Shown here: piece by piece, positions 52,508 through 61,545 of the stretch
How the letters are laid out: each line of letters opens with the position of its first letter
How positions within the stretch are numbered: position 1 is the stretch's first letter
Source: Flavobacteriales bacterium UBA952
Lineage (GTDB): Bacteria > Bacteroidota > Bacteroidia > Flavobacteriales_D > Crocinitomicaceae
NCBI GenBank assembly: GCA_002293185.1
Contig: DBCS01000004.1
Span: 186,001-250,000 of the forward strand
Reading direction: 5' to 3'
DNA length: 64,000 nt
Translations under genes and position numbers: made by a program
The notes under the pieces: model-generated
Seen by the model: only the letters and a program-made list of their open reading frames with translations
Database searches by the model: none
What the model was told of the DNA's origin: nothing

Positions 52508-53347
52508 TCAGTTCGGCTGTAAACCTGAAATCACTTCTTTCAATAAATGCTCGTAGTTCAAGGCTTCCTTATTCTGACTAATAATCTCAGAAGGATTAAA
52601 CACCTGACTGCGGTCATGGCGATAAAGCGTCCATTTTTCCTGGTGGTACTCTAAGGCAGTTGAGTTTTCAACCCAGTCACCAGAATTAAGGTAAAGGACT
52701 TCTCCACCGTCTTTACCCTTCATCATTTTAATTTGCGGCTGGTGAATATGGCCACAAACCACGAATTGATAGTCTGAACACATGGCTATTTCAGCTGCTG
52801 TTTCTTCGAAGTTGTTCACATATTTAACGACCCCTTTTACACTATCTTTTACTTTTTGAGAAAGAGAAATTCTTCCCCTTCCGATTTTTTCAGAAATCCA
52901 ATTCATAAAGGTGTTCAGCACTATGAGCAAATCATATCCTTTACCACCGAGTTTGGCCACCCACTTGGAGTGTTTCATGGTGGTATCGAAAACATCTCCA
53001 TGAAATATCCAGGCTTTTCCTGTTGGAAGGTCTAACAAAAGCTTATTTTGAATTTCTAGGCCACCCATTTTAAAGCCTTTAAACTTGCGCAGCATTTCGT
53101 CATGATTCCCCGTAATGTAAAAAACTTTGGTGCCGTTGGTAAGCATCGAAGCAATTGATTTGAGTACCTCCATGTGGGCTGCAGGAAAATAACGCTTACT
53201 AAACTGCCAAATATCAATAATATCGCCATTTAGCACTAGAGTGGTCGGGTCTATGCTTTTTAAATAAGAAACCAATTCGGCTGCTCTGGAACCATAGGTA
53301 CCGAGGTGAACATCTGAGATAATAACAAGGTCAAGTTTGCGCTTCAT
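52508..53347 (-). CDS. LpxH-like metallophosphoesterase
   Basis: Calcineurin-type phosphoesterase of the UDP-2,3-diacylglucosamine diphosphatase group (lipid A pathway). Metal ligands: Asp12 and His14 in ISDVHLG, Asp42 in NGDIIDIW, Asn81-His82-Asp83 in TGNHDE, a His in IFHGDVFD, and the HxH of CGHIHQPQ. Length 279 aa is somewhat longer than E. coli LpxH (240). It precedes a glycosyltransferase by one base, consistent with envelope glycolipid metabolism. Whether it is the cell's main LpxH is not certain. Confidence 0.88.
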   Translation of the reverse strand: MKRKLDLVIISDVHLGTYGSRAAELVSYLKSIDPTTLVLNGDIIDIWQFSKRYFPAAHMEVLKSIASMLTNGTKVFYITGNHDEMLRKFKGFKMGGLEIQNKLLLDLPTGKAWIFHGDVFDTTMKHSKWVAKLGGKGYDLLIVLNTFMNWISEKIGRGRISLSQKVKDSVKGVVKYVNNFEETAAEIAMCSDYQFVVCGHIHQPQIKMMKGKDGGEVLYLNSGDWVENSTALEYHQEKWTLYRHDRSQVFNPSEIISQNKEALNYEHLLKEVISGLQPN

Positions 53348-53446
53348 AGTTTAATTTTAGTGTAAAGTTCGCAGCGCAATGTAACGTCGTCTTTAAGAGA
53401 AGATTATGCTTGGCAAGATCTTTCAAAACTGAATTGTTAATAACGA

Positions 53447-53473
53447 AAAAAGGAGCCCGATGTGAGCTCCTTT
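53447..53473 (-). terminator. Intrinsic terminator of the large T9SS protein gene
   Basis: An 8-bp stem (AAAGGAGC at 53449-53456 with GCTCCTTT at 53466-53473) encloses a 9-base loop and is followed by six T on the minus strand. It lies 20 bases beyond the stop of the 1520-codon gene and before the LpxH-like gene. The rest of the 145-base spacer shows nothing else. Confidence 0.75.
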
Positions 53474-53492
53474 CCTATTCCAAATTTTCATG

Positions 53493-56400
53493 TTATTGTT
53501 TGATGATACGCTCGGTATGTAAACCTTGATTGGTTTCTATCTCGAGCATGTAAACACCTGTTTTTAAATCAATTAATGAAATTATCATTTCATTTCCAGA
53601 AGTACTTTGTTCAAATACTATTTTACCTTCCGCGCTGTATAAACGCATAAACCGGAGCTGTTCACTAGATATAATTTGAATAAAATCGTTAGTAGGATTA
53701 GGATATATTTCAATAGCATTGAATAGCTCGACGACCGAGGCACAAGACGAAAGTGTAACTAAAATTTCATCCGAGCTAGAACAACCAAATTGATTTGTTG
53801 CCTCAATAGAATACAAGCCACTTGTTAAAATTTCAGTGCTTGGATTTATACTCCCAGTACTCCATAGTAAATCTTGTGCGGAACCCGAAGCATTTAAAAC
53901 ATAAGGAAATTGATCAGGGCACAAAATCAAATCTTCACCTAATGAAATAGTCGGTGCTGGAGCAAGCGTAATTGTCGTATTAAAAGTAGCCGAACAACCA
54001 GCTGAATCTGTTACACTTACAGAAAGTGGACCCGCTTGTGACCCAACGAAATATGGCAGTGTTGTACCGTCAGACCACGCAAAGAATGGATAAAGATTTG
54101 AAGAGCTGATACTGAATGAATACGGTAATTCATTTTCACAAAAAGAATATTGACTCTCTAAACCAACAATTGGCAAGGCTAAGACTTCGACCTGAACAGT
54201 GTCGGTCGCAGAACAACCACTTTGATTATTCGTTGCTATTGCAATGTAAGAACCAGCATTACTTACGCTAACAGATGCGCTATTAAGCCCTTGGAAATAA
54301 ACCAAATTCACATTTGCTGTAGCGTTGAGTTGTATCGGTATTGCATCGGCACAAACAACTTGATCAGGTCCCGCATTGACAATTGGGGCAGGCAATACAT
54401 TCACTTGAATACTTGCAGAATTGGTGCAAGTATTTGCTGCTGTAGCTGTCAAAGTAAGCGTATTTAAGCCAACCGGAAGCAGTAAAGATTGCCCGGGAGC
54501 CATACCATTACTCCACACTAGATTAGCTGCATTTGAAGAGCCGTTTAATGTTACGGGAACTCCTTGACAAGTCGTAACATTCGAACCTGCATTTACCGTA
54601 GGAAGAGCAAGAACTGTAACGGTCACCTGGTCTTGAACTTGACAGTTTGTGGCTGTATTTATTCCTGTAATTGTGTAGGTATTTGAACCTGTAAATCCTT
54701 GGGTTGGAATCACAATAGAACTTCCTTGAAATCCTGAATTCCAATTATAAACTGTTGCATTACCTGTGACGGAGATAGTAACACTAGGGCCTGCACAAAC
54801 TATAATATCAGGACCTGCATTTACCAACGGTAAAGGGTTAACAACCACATTATAAGTAGAAGAAGTTGCCGAACACCCATTTAAAGTGGAAGTCAATGAA
54901 ATAGCAGCAGAAGATGTTAAAACAACTTGTTGCGTTGTTTGACCACTGCTCCAGAGATAACTCGATGCTGCAGGTGCTGTTAGCGTTACAGAGGCACCCT
55001 GACAAATAGTGAGAGGCCCGGAACTTGTTGCAGTAACATTTGGAAGTGGTTTAACGATAATTGCAACAGGCGCTGAGGTAGAGGAGCAACCCGTAGCTGT
55101 TGTTGTAAGTGTGTAATTACCAGCAGTACTTACTGTAATGGACTGGGTAGTTTGACCACTACTCCATAAATAAGCATTTGCCGTTGGGGCTGTTAATGTT
55201 ACTGTTTGACCAGGACAAATACTTGTTGGGCCAGAAATACTTACAACCGAACTAGGAATTGGATTCACAGTTATGGCAACTTGAAGAGATGTATCCGCAC
55301 AACCTAAACTATTATTCTGAACAGATACCCTGTACACGCCTGCAGCAGAGGCTGTAAAGTTAGCCGATGTTTGACCTGAAATTGGCAAACCATTAAGTAG
55401 CCATTGGTAATTACAATTTGGCTGAGGCGTGATAGACATTGTGGTAGTTTGTCCGGCACATAAGACGCTTGAATTATTTACGATTGAAGCACCTGATGCA
55501 ACGGCACATGAATTAAGTTGATAAATCGAAAGTGTAGAACTCACCTCATTTGCTAGAAGAACTAATGCTTGTCCGTTTGGAGAATCGATCGCATCAATTA
55601 AGATGATACCCTCAGCCCCTAAGTCTGGACCATTAATATTTGTCAAACTTCTATTATTTGCATAACCAACATAAGTTGGATTTTGAGGATTATCTACATT
55701 AAAGATCATTACTCCACCTATTCTTTCTAAGGCTGCAAATACATATGTGTGGCCGTTCCATTGCTTAACCGTTATGCCCTCTACCTCTGGGCCTTTATCG
55801 TCCGATCTATTTTTTAAAGCTGGTGCACCAACTGTATTTGAAGCATTGAACATCGGACCAAAAGTTGGATGATTGGCAACAATTTGTTCTATAAGATCCT
55901 TGGAATCAAATACAAGACTACCCGTTGTAGCGTTCCAAATACTAAATGATCTTCCTGACATTACATGCAACTCATCGTAATCGCCATCGCCGTCTGTATC
56001 ACCTGAGTACTTTAATGCTGAAAGTCTTCCTAAGAACTTATTGTTTTTAAGAATGTTTGCATCAGGAAATGCAATTGGGTCTAAATTTGCAAAAGTTGAA
56101 GAAGATATTCTATTCGCATCGATTACCGTTCCAAACTCTCTTGAGTCACCCTCATTTGCCGTAAATAGGTAACCTTGATTATTGATTTGTTGAAAAGCAA
56201 TTGCATCGGGCATATAGGCACCTTTAATTGGCAAATCACCTGTTATCAGTACCATTCCACTTTGATCAGAGGCATCTAACGCATTATTTGAACCTGTTCC
56301 ATAATTGGAATAGCCAAGTGGCGTTAGTGATTGAATTGTGTTATTTGTCAAATTGATAGTGAGCAAAGCATTATTTTCTTGTAAGGTTACATATGCTTTA

Positions 56401-58055
56401 GAATTGTCAGAGGAAATAGCGATGTACTCAGGCTCTAAGTCTTGGGCAACTGATGCACTCGTTGAAAAGATACGAATCCCTTGTGCTCTTAATGCCGTTT
56501 CTTGTCCGTTGTATGCGGTTAAAGGCAAGGTGATTACATTCGCCTGTGAAAGCGTTGGAATACCACTCGAAATATCAATGATAGAAACAGAGCCTTCTGG
56601 ATCTACAGAATATGTTGAATTTGGTTCTCCTTCATTTGCAGTTAGCACTTTAGTAAAATCATTATTGAAGCAAATCATATCCGGCATCGCACCTACGGCG
56701 ACTTGCTTTTGAAATACACCATTTGCATCAAAAAATACTACTGAACCGTTTAATTGAGGATTTGAATTTTCAATTGCAGCGGCAACAATACCGTTTCTGG
56801 CCACTATTGAATTGATTCCACCGTATGGCGCCATCGAAATACTATTGATTAAAACAGGTGTAGAAGGATTGCTAAAGTTTACAATATCTAGTTTACCCGC
56901 AATACTATTGGCAATGTATAAACGATCAGTACTAGGATCAAAAGAAACAATTTCAGTAGAATTTGCACCTGCAGCACCATTTGAATAGCTCGATAACAAT
57001 TGTAAGTTTAGTTCATTAGTAGCTACCGGAGCAACATAATCATTATCCTTGATAAAAATGATACTGTAGTTATTTATTGTAGAAATATTTGCATTTGAAC
57101 TACTCAGAATTTTCACAACAATGCGTTCTGCTTTTTCAGCTAAAATATCGTCTACTATGGTTAGGGGTAAATTAAATGTTCCATTGGTATTTGCTGGAAT
57201 TGTCATGGTATTTGTCCAAGAAAAATCATTATTTTCTGTGGCATTACTGTAAACTGAAAAACCAAGATTTAGGTTGATCTCAGCCGCATTAGCGTTTGTT
57301 ACTTGTATTGGGATATTTACGACCCCTGCATTTTCATTCACAGCAAAGAAATTACTTGCTGAGGGAATAGAAACATCCGTACGTCCTTGAAATGAAACAT
57401 TGTCAAAGCGCCATGTCCCGGCTGTTGCTATATTAGTAGGCGTTGACGTCTGACGAAATTCTCCAGTTGACTGATAATGAGCTGCTAATATACGCACCGC
57501 AAAATTGGCATTATTGGCTACTCCGGTAATTCCAGTAAAACTTACCGAGATTCGACGATATTGGTCTCCGACGCCATTGTTTTGAAAACGACCATTATCC
57601 AAAACTCCATTACAGAAAGTCGTATTGGTAGAAGTCATCGTAAAATTAGTCCAAGTAGAACCATCTATCGTATATTGCAATCTAACCGTATTTGCTGCTG
57701 TATTTGAAAAACGCATATCCCAGGTTAGTAAAACATTTTGAAAGCCTAGTGTCGACACGTTGTATTGAACTCCTGAACTTTCATTTGTTAATCCTGGTGT
57801 AGCTGTAAAGGCCCACGCGCCTGGATTTGTGCCATTTTGACTGCCGCAACCATTATTGATAAGCGGGTCCATTCCTGTTGCTGCAGCAGCAACAACAAAA
57901 CTACCAACAACTGAAGAGGTACCAACACCTTGATCAGAAATAGGATTCACCGGACTTCCGGTAATGGAATTGTAATTCCATAAAGCCATAAAATTTGCTT
58001 GGGATATTGCTTTCAGACTCGAAAGTAACATGATTAAAAGTAGAAGTTTGTTCAT
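53493..58055 (-). CDS. Large T9SS surface protein: choice-of-anchor I domain plus eight cysteine-paired repeats
   Basis: A 1520-residue exported protein. Domains in order: signal peptide (1-19); a jelly-roll region (about 20-225); a Calx-beta-like domain (about 228-340) with VNENAGVVNIPIQV; a choice-of-anchor I beta-propeller domain (about 345-846) with LTANEGEPNSTY, YIAISSDNSKAYVTLQENN and DKGPEVEGITV; eight Ig/PKD-like repeats of about 70-77 residues (about 855-1440), each with two cysteines 43-53 residues apart; and a type A T9SS sorting domain (about 1446-1520) with IEIYPNPTNDFI and GVYMLEI. It should be secreted by T9SS and displayed on the cell surface; adhesion is a plausible role but not shown. 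Confidence 0.92.
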   Translation of the reverse strand: MNKLLLLIMLLSSLKAISQANFMALWNYNSITGSPVNPISDQGVGTSSVVGSFVVAAAATGMDPLINNGCGSQNGTNPGAWAFTATPGLTNESSGVQYNVSTLGFQNVLLTWDMRFSNTAANTVRLQYTIDGSTWTNFTMTSTNTTFCNGVLDNGRFQNNGVGDQYRRISVSFTGITGVANNANFAVRILAAHYQSTGEFRQTSTPTNIATAGTWRFDNVSFQGRTDVSIPSASNFFAVNENAGVVNIPIQVTNANAAEINLNLGFSVYSNATENNDFSWTNTMTIPANTNGTFNLPLTIVDDILAEKAERIVVKILSSSNANISTINNYSIIFIKDNDYVAPVATNELNLQLLSSYSNGAAGANSTEIVSFDPSTDRLYIANSIAGKLDIVNFSNPSTPVLINSISMAPYGGINSIVARNGIVAAAIENSNPQLNGSVVFFDANGVFQKQVAVGAMPDMICFNNDFTKVLTANEGEPNSTYSVDPEGSVSIIDISSGIPTLSQANVITLPLTAYNGQETALRAQGIRIFSTSASVAQDLEPEYIAISSDNSKAYVTLQENNALLTINLTNNTIQSLTPLGYSNYGTGSNNALDASDQSGMVLITGDLPIKGAYMPDAIAFQQINNQGYLFTANEGDSREFGTVIDANRISSSTFANLDPIAFPDANILKNNKFLGRLSALKYSGDTDGDGDYDELHVMSGRSFSIWNATTGSLVFDSKDLIEQIVANHPTFGPMFNASNTVGAPALKNRSDDKGPEVEGITVKQWNGHTYVFAALERIGGVMIFNVDNPQNPTYVGYANNRSLTNINGPDLGAEGIILIDAIDSPNGQALVLLANEVSSTLSIYQLNSCAVASGASIVNNSSVLCAGQTTTMSITPQPNCNYQWLLNGLPISGQTSANFTASAAGVYRVSVQNNSLGCADTSLQVAITVNPIPSSVVSISGPTSICPGQTVTLTAPTANAYLWSSGQTTQSITVSTAGNYTLTTTATGCSSTSAPVAIIVKPLPNVTATSSGPLTICQGASVTLTAPAASSYLWSSGQTTQQVVLTSSAAISLTSTLNGCSATSSTYNVVVNPLPLVNAGPDIIVCAGPSVTISVTGNATVYNWNSGFQGSSIVIPTQGFTGSNTYTITGINTATNCQVQDQVTVTVLALPTVNAGSNVTTCQGVPVTLNGSSNAANLVWSNGMAPGQSLLLPVGLNTLTLTATAANTCTNSASIQVNVLPAPIVNAGPDQVVCADAIPIQLNATANVNLVYFQGLNSASVSVSNAGSYIAIATNNQSGCSATDTVQVEVLALPIVGLESQYSFCENELPYSFSISSSNLYPFFAWSDGTTLPYFVGSQAGPLSVSVTDSAGCSATFNTTITLAPAPTISLGEDLILCPDQFPYVLNASGSAQDLLWSTGSINPSTEILTSGLYSIEATNQFGCSSSDEILVTLSSCASVVELFNAIEIYPNPTNDFIQIISSEQLRFMRLYSAEGKIVFEQSTSGNEMIISLIDLKTGVYMLEIETNQGLHTERIIKQ
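53723..55493 (-). repeat. Eight tandem Ig/PKD-like repeat units in the large T9SS gene
   Basis: The encoded repeats (71-88 residues) share the frame: C[AQP]G/x near the start, an aromatic-containing W-S-[S/N/T]-G turn in the middle, a GC[ST] cysteine toward the end and a closing V-x-V-x-[PAL]-x-P linker (for example NPIP, KPLP, NPLP, LALP, LPAP, APAP). Units two and three are the most alike (both YLWSSGQTTQ). Divergence between the others suggests an old duplication. Confidence 0.8.
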
Positions 58056-58149
58056 TATATATATATTTTGAACAAAATAACTACATGGTTATTAACTGCT
58101 TATTAGTAGAAAATTAAAGAACTGTATTTATAATATTAAATTAAAAAGG

Positions 58150-60081
58150 TCAGTGCCTCGCCAATTTCACAATCTGATCCACCACACTCGGGTCGAGCAA
58201 GGTACTGGTGTCACCGAGATTAGAGATATCGCCCTCCGCAATTTTTCTAAGAATGCGGCGCATGATTTTACCACTGCGCGTTTTAGGAAGGCCAGATACA
58301 AATAGAATCTGATCTGGTTTGGCAATGGGCCCAATCACTTCATTTACTTTTTGGATTATTTCTTTTTGAAGAGATCCTAAATCCTGATTTTTACTATCAA
58401 TAATAACATATGCAAATATACCCTGGCCCTTGATGTGGTGTGAATAACCAACCACCGCACTTTCAATAACGCTAGTGTGCATATTAATGGCGTTCTCGAC
58501 CTCTGCGGTTCCAATTCTATGGCCACTGACATTCAAGACGTCGTCTACCCTACCCGTAATGCGGTACATCCCCTCCTCGTCTCGGATACAGCCATCACCA
58601 GTAAAATATAAATCTTCGTAAGTAGAGAAATAGGTTTGACGGCAGCGCTCATGGTCTTTGTAGGTGCTTCTAATCATACCTGGCCACGGAAATTTGATGC
58701 ATAAATTACCATTGACACCATTGCCTTCTATTTCCACTCCGTTTTCATCAACCAAACAAGGCTGAATGCCCGGAAGTGGCAAAGTTGCATAAGACGGTTT
58801 TGCAGGCGTAATGCCTGCTAAATTCGAAATCATGACACCTCCGGTTTCAGTTTGCCACCAAGTATCGACAATTGGGCAACGATTTTGCCCGATGTGCTCG
58901 TTGTACCAATGCCATGCTTCTTCGTTGATTGGCTCACCTACAGAGCCCAGTACTTTAAGTGAGCTCAGGTCCTTGCCTTTGATTGGGTCTAAGCCACAAG
59001 CCATTAAACTTCTGATGGCCGTTGGGGCGGTGTATAGGATATCTACTTTGAATTTTTCTACGACATCCCATAACCTGCCGGCATCGGGCCAAGTAGGAAC
59101 GCCTTCAAACATCAGGGTTGTGGCTCCGGCACTCAGCGGACCATAAATAATATAGCTGTGCCCGGTAATCCAGCCGATATCAGCGGTGCAAAAATGAACT
59201 TGACCAGGTTGGTATTGAAAAGTATTGACAAAAGTATAGTTGGTCCAGACCATATAACCTGCTGTGGTGTGCACCACGCCTTTTGGCTTACCCGTAGATC
59301 CAGAAGTGTAAAGAATAAACAAGATGTCTTCAGCATCCATGGTGGCAGCTGCAACCTTCGGATTACCCATTTTTTCTACCTTTTTGATTTCGTCTTCCCA
59401 CCAAACATCGCGGCCTTCGCTCATTGAAACTAAAATACGGGTGCGCGAACATACAATAACGCGCTTAATGGTTTTGTTCCCAACCAGTGCGTCGTCGATG
59501 ACGCTTTTTAATGCAATATCTTTAGCGCCGCGATAGGCACCGTCACAGGTTACTATAAATTCAGCTCCAGCGTCGTCCAGACGATCGGTAATGGCTTGAG
59601 CCGAAAAACCACCAAATATAACTGAATGAATGGCGCCAATGCGCGCACAGGCAAGCGTTGCAATGGCAAGTTCTGGAATCATGCCCATGTAAATACAAAC
59701 GCGATCCCCTTTTTGAACCCCATTGTTGAGCAGCACATTGGCAAATTGCTGTACTTTAAAATGTAGTTCTTGGTAGGTGAGCACACGGTGGTGCTCATTG
59801 GGGTCATTGGATTCCCAAATAATTGCTGGTTCATTGCCGCGTGTAGCGAGATGTCTGTCCAGACAGTTTTCTGTGATATTGAGCTGCCCACCTTTGAACC
59901 ATTCAATTTTTGGTTCTTTGAAATTCCAATCCAGGACTTTGTCCCATTTCTTTTGCCAGGTAAAATTGTCGGCAATGTCGGCCCAAAAGCCTTCTGGGTC
60001 TTGGATACTTTTTTGGTAAGCCGCTCGATACGCTTCAGCAGATTGTAATTGGTATGGGTAGTTCATTGCGCTTGTTTGCAC
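58150..60081 (-). CDS. acs: Acetyl-CoA synthetase
   Basis: AMP-forming ligase activating acetate to acetyl-CoA. Adenylation motifs are complete: ILFILYTSGSTGKPKGVVHT near residue 257, WWQTETGG near 408, and YFTGDGCIRDEEGMYRITGR near 495, with the lysine-acetylation region KTRSGKIMRRILRK near the C-terminus (catalytic Lys). Length 643 aa is close to E. coli Acs (652). It is followed 94 bases later by the large T9SS gene; no terminator is apparent between them. Confidence 0.97.
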   Translation of the reverse strand: MQTSAMNYPYQLQSAEAYRAAYQKSIQDPEGFWADIADNFTWQKKWDKVLDWNFKEPKIEWFKGGQLNITENCLDRHLATRGNEPAIIWESNDPNEHHRVLTYQELHFKVQQFANVLLNNGVQKGDRVCIYMGMIPELAIATLACARIGAIHSVIFGGFSAQAITDRLDDAGAEFIVTCDGAYRGAKDIALKSVIDDALVGNKTIKRVIVCSRTRILVSMSEGRDVWWEDEIKKVEKMGNPKVAAATMDAEDILFILYTSGSTGKPKGVVHTTAGYMVWTNYTFVNTFQYQPGQVHFCTADIGWITGHSYIIYGPLSAGATTLMFEGVPTWPDAGRLWDVVEKFKVDILYTAPTAIRSLMACGLDPIKGKDLSSLKVLGSVGEPINEEAWHWYNEHIGQNRCPIVDTWWQTETGGVMISNLAGITPAKPSYATLPLPGIQPCLVDENGVEIEGNGVNGNLCIKFPWPGMIRSTYKDHERCRQTYFSTYEDLYFTGDGCIRDEEGMYRITGRVDDVLNVSGHRIGTAEVENAINMHTSVIESAVVGYSHHIKGQGIFAYVIIDSKNQDLGSLQKEIIQKVNEVIGPIAKPDQILFVSGLPKTRSGKIMRRILRKIAEGDISNLGDTSTLLDPSVVDQIVKLARH

Positions 60082-60097
60082 TAAAATTAACCAATTA

Positions 60098-60676
60098 TCA
60101 CTTCAACTCAAACGCCACCTCGTTGCGACGCCCAATGAAATCCCAAGGTGCGTTGTAACCCATATAAATCAATTGGTCTTCAAAGGCAATGCCTTCTTTG
60201 AGTAGCAAGCTTCTTAGTTCTTGCGCTTTTTCAGTGATTTTATCATCATTGGAATAACCACCAAAACGCAAAACAGCTAAGGTTCTTTCTTCTTGTTTGG
60301 TAATTTTTACCTGAGGATTATTAGGGTTTGGCAAAGCGTCCATTTCGTATTGCTTGGGCATTACAAACGACACTTCAGTCTGCTCGCCCATTTCCATCAT
60401 TACCGGAGAGGTCATGGCGATTTTTTGGCCTTGTTCGTTGCCCCCAAAGATGTAGCCTGCCACCCTGCGAAAACCCATACTGCTATTTTCGTCGTATGAT
60501 TTGGCTTGCATTTGTGTCTGCGCTAAAATGAGTGCTGGATAGCGTCTAATTTCTACTTTTCTTGTTAAAACACGAAGTACTTCGTAGTCAGGTGTTTCTA
60601 TAGAAGAGCGCATAAATGACATGAGTAAAATGAAGAAAAACCCAATAACGGAAAGGACAACGAGTAGTTTTTTCAT
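60098..60676 (-). CDS. SOUL heme-binding family protein
   Basis: A 192-residue SOUL/HEBP-family protein with an N-terminal membrane segment (about 5-22) that could be an anchor or uncleaved signal. The SOUL domain starts TPDYEVLRVLTRKVEIRRYP and contains GFRRVAGYIFGGNEQGQKIAMTSPV, the conserved glycine/Met-Thr-Ser-Pro segment, and ends LIYMGYNAPWDFIGRRNEV. Heme binding is known for some eukaryotic homologues; the bacterial role is not established. It lies 16 bases before acs on the same strand and probably shares its transcript. Confidence 0.92.
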   Translation of the reverse strand: MKKLLVVLSVIGFFFILLMSFMRSSIETPDYEVLRVLTRKVEIRRYPALILAQTQMQAKSYDENSSMGFRRVAGYIFGGNEQGQKIAMTSPVMMEMGEQTEVSFVMPKQYEMDALPNPNNPQVKITKQEERTLAVLRFGGYSNDDKITEKAQELRSLLLKEGIAFEDQLIYMGYNAPWDFIGRRNEVAFELK

Positions 60677-60718
60677 GGGGATTTTTCTCTTTAAACATTA
60701 CAATTGCAAAAAAGTTCT

Positions 60719-60726
60719 TATCTTTG
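60719..60726 (+). promoter_or_regulatory. -7 box of tRNA-Arg (TATCTTTG)
   Basis: A perfect TATCTTTG ends 11 bases before the tRNA. The position 18 bases upstream reads ATTA rather than TTTG, so the -33 element is weak or absent. Confidence 0.55.
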
Positions 60727-60737
60727 TAAGTGAAAAC

Positions 60738-60811
60738 GGCCCCGTAGCTCAACTGAATAGAGCATCAGATTACGGCTCTGAAGGTTTCAGGTTTGAATCC
60801 TGACGAGGTCA
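60738..60811 (+). tRNA. tRNA-Arg (ACG anticodon)
   Basis: Cloverleaf with D-stem GCTC/GAGC, anticodon stem TCAGA/TCTGA with loop TTACGGC (anticodon ACG, expected to be edited to ICG by TadA), and T-arm TCAGG/CCTGA. The acceptor stem GGCCCCG/CGAGGTC has a C-A mismatch at pair 5-68 and one G-U pair. Discriminator A. Followed directly by a terminator. Confidence 0.95.
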
Positions 60812-60816
60812 CGAGC

Positions 60817-60848
60817 AAAAACCCAACATGAAAGTGTTGGGTTTTTTT
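60817..60848 (+). terminator. Intrinsic terminator of tRNA-Arg
   Basis: An 11-bp stem (AAAACCCAACA at 60818-60828 with TGTTGGGTTTT at 60835-60845) around the loop TGAAAG, followed by more T. It begins six bases after the tRNA. Confidence 0.9.
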
Positions 60849-60917
60849 GTCTACCGTTCCTGCAAAGAACATCAACTCAAATGCAAAATAACCCTAATTT
60901 TGTATAAAACTCAACTC

Positions 60918-61508
60918 ATGCGCTTTAACCTTTCTGAAATCAATGACCTCATTCGTTCCAGACGTACCATTTACCCCGAGCAATTTTCTGATAGGAAGGT
61001 GCATAAAGAACAAATTGAACTATTGCTAAATAATGCGCAATGGGCACCTACACATGGCAATACGCAACCATGGCGTTTTCATGTCTACATGGAAGACGGG
61101 CGCCAAAAACTCAGTACTTTTCTAGGCGAAACCTATTTAAAACTCACCCCTGCCGAACAACAAGACGATGTAAAACTTGCCAAAATGCTGCGCCGGCCCC
61201 TTCTTGCTTCTGCAGTTATTGCCATCAGCATGAAGCGTCAGGAGACTGAAAAAATCCCAGAAATCGAAGAAATAGCAGCAGTTGCTTGTGCCATTCAAAA
61301 TTTGCACCTAAGCTGTACGGCCTATGGTTTAGGTGGGTTTTGGGCAACTCCCAAACTCATTTACAGCGCAACCATGAACGAATTTCTTGGCCTGGAAGCA
61401 AAAGACAAATGCCTCGGCCTATTCTATATCGGATACCCAGCTATTGATTGGCCAGAAAACCAACATCGCCGCCCCTTAGAATACAATTGTACCTGGATCA
61501 ACGACTAA
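60918..61508 (+). CDS. Nitroreductase family protein
   Basis: FMN-dependent NAD(P)H oxidoreductase fold, 196 aa from the ATG at 60918. A longer frame from 60828 would begin inside the tRNA-Arg terminator and add 30 residues unlike the family, so I reject it. Motifs: IRSRRTIYPEQFSDR at the N-terminus (FMN phosphate contacts), NNAQWAPTHGNTQPWRFHVY near residue 36 and GLGGFWATPKL near 133. Substrate unknown. A TAATTTTG box at 60895-60902 lies 15 bases before the start. Confidence 0.92.
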   Translation: MRFNLSEINDLIRSRRTIYPEQFSDRKVHKEQIELLLNNAQWAPTHGNTQPWRFHVYMEDGRQKLSTFLGETYLKLTPAEQQDDVKLAKMLRRPLLASAVIAISMKRQETEKIPEIEEIAAVACAIQNLHLSCTAYGLGGFWATPKLIYSATMNEFLGLEAKDKCLGLFYIGYPAIDWPENQHRRPLEYNCTWIND

Positions 61509-61545
61509 CCCACACTTCACCTTGCGTTTTTTCGTTTCTTTGCAC

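Noticed and set aside
60828..60917. Longer start for the nitroreductase
   Set aside because: It begins within the tRNA-Arg terminator hairpin, and the extra 30 residues do not resemble the family; ATG 60918 fits better.
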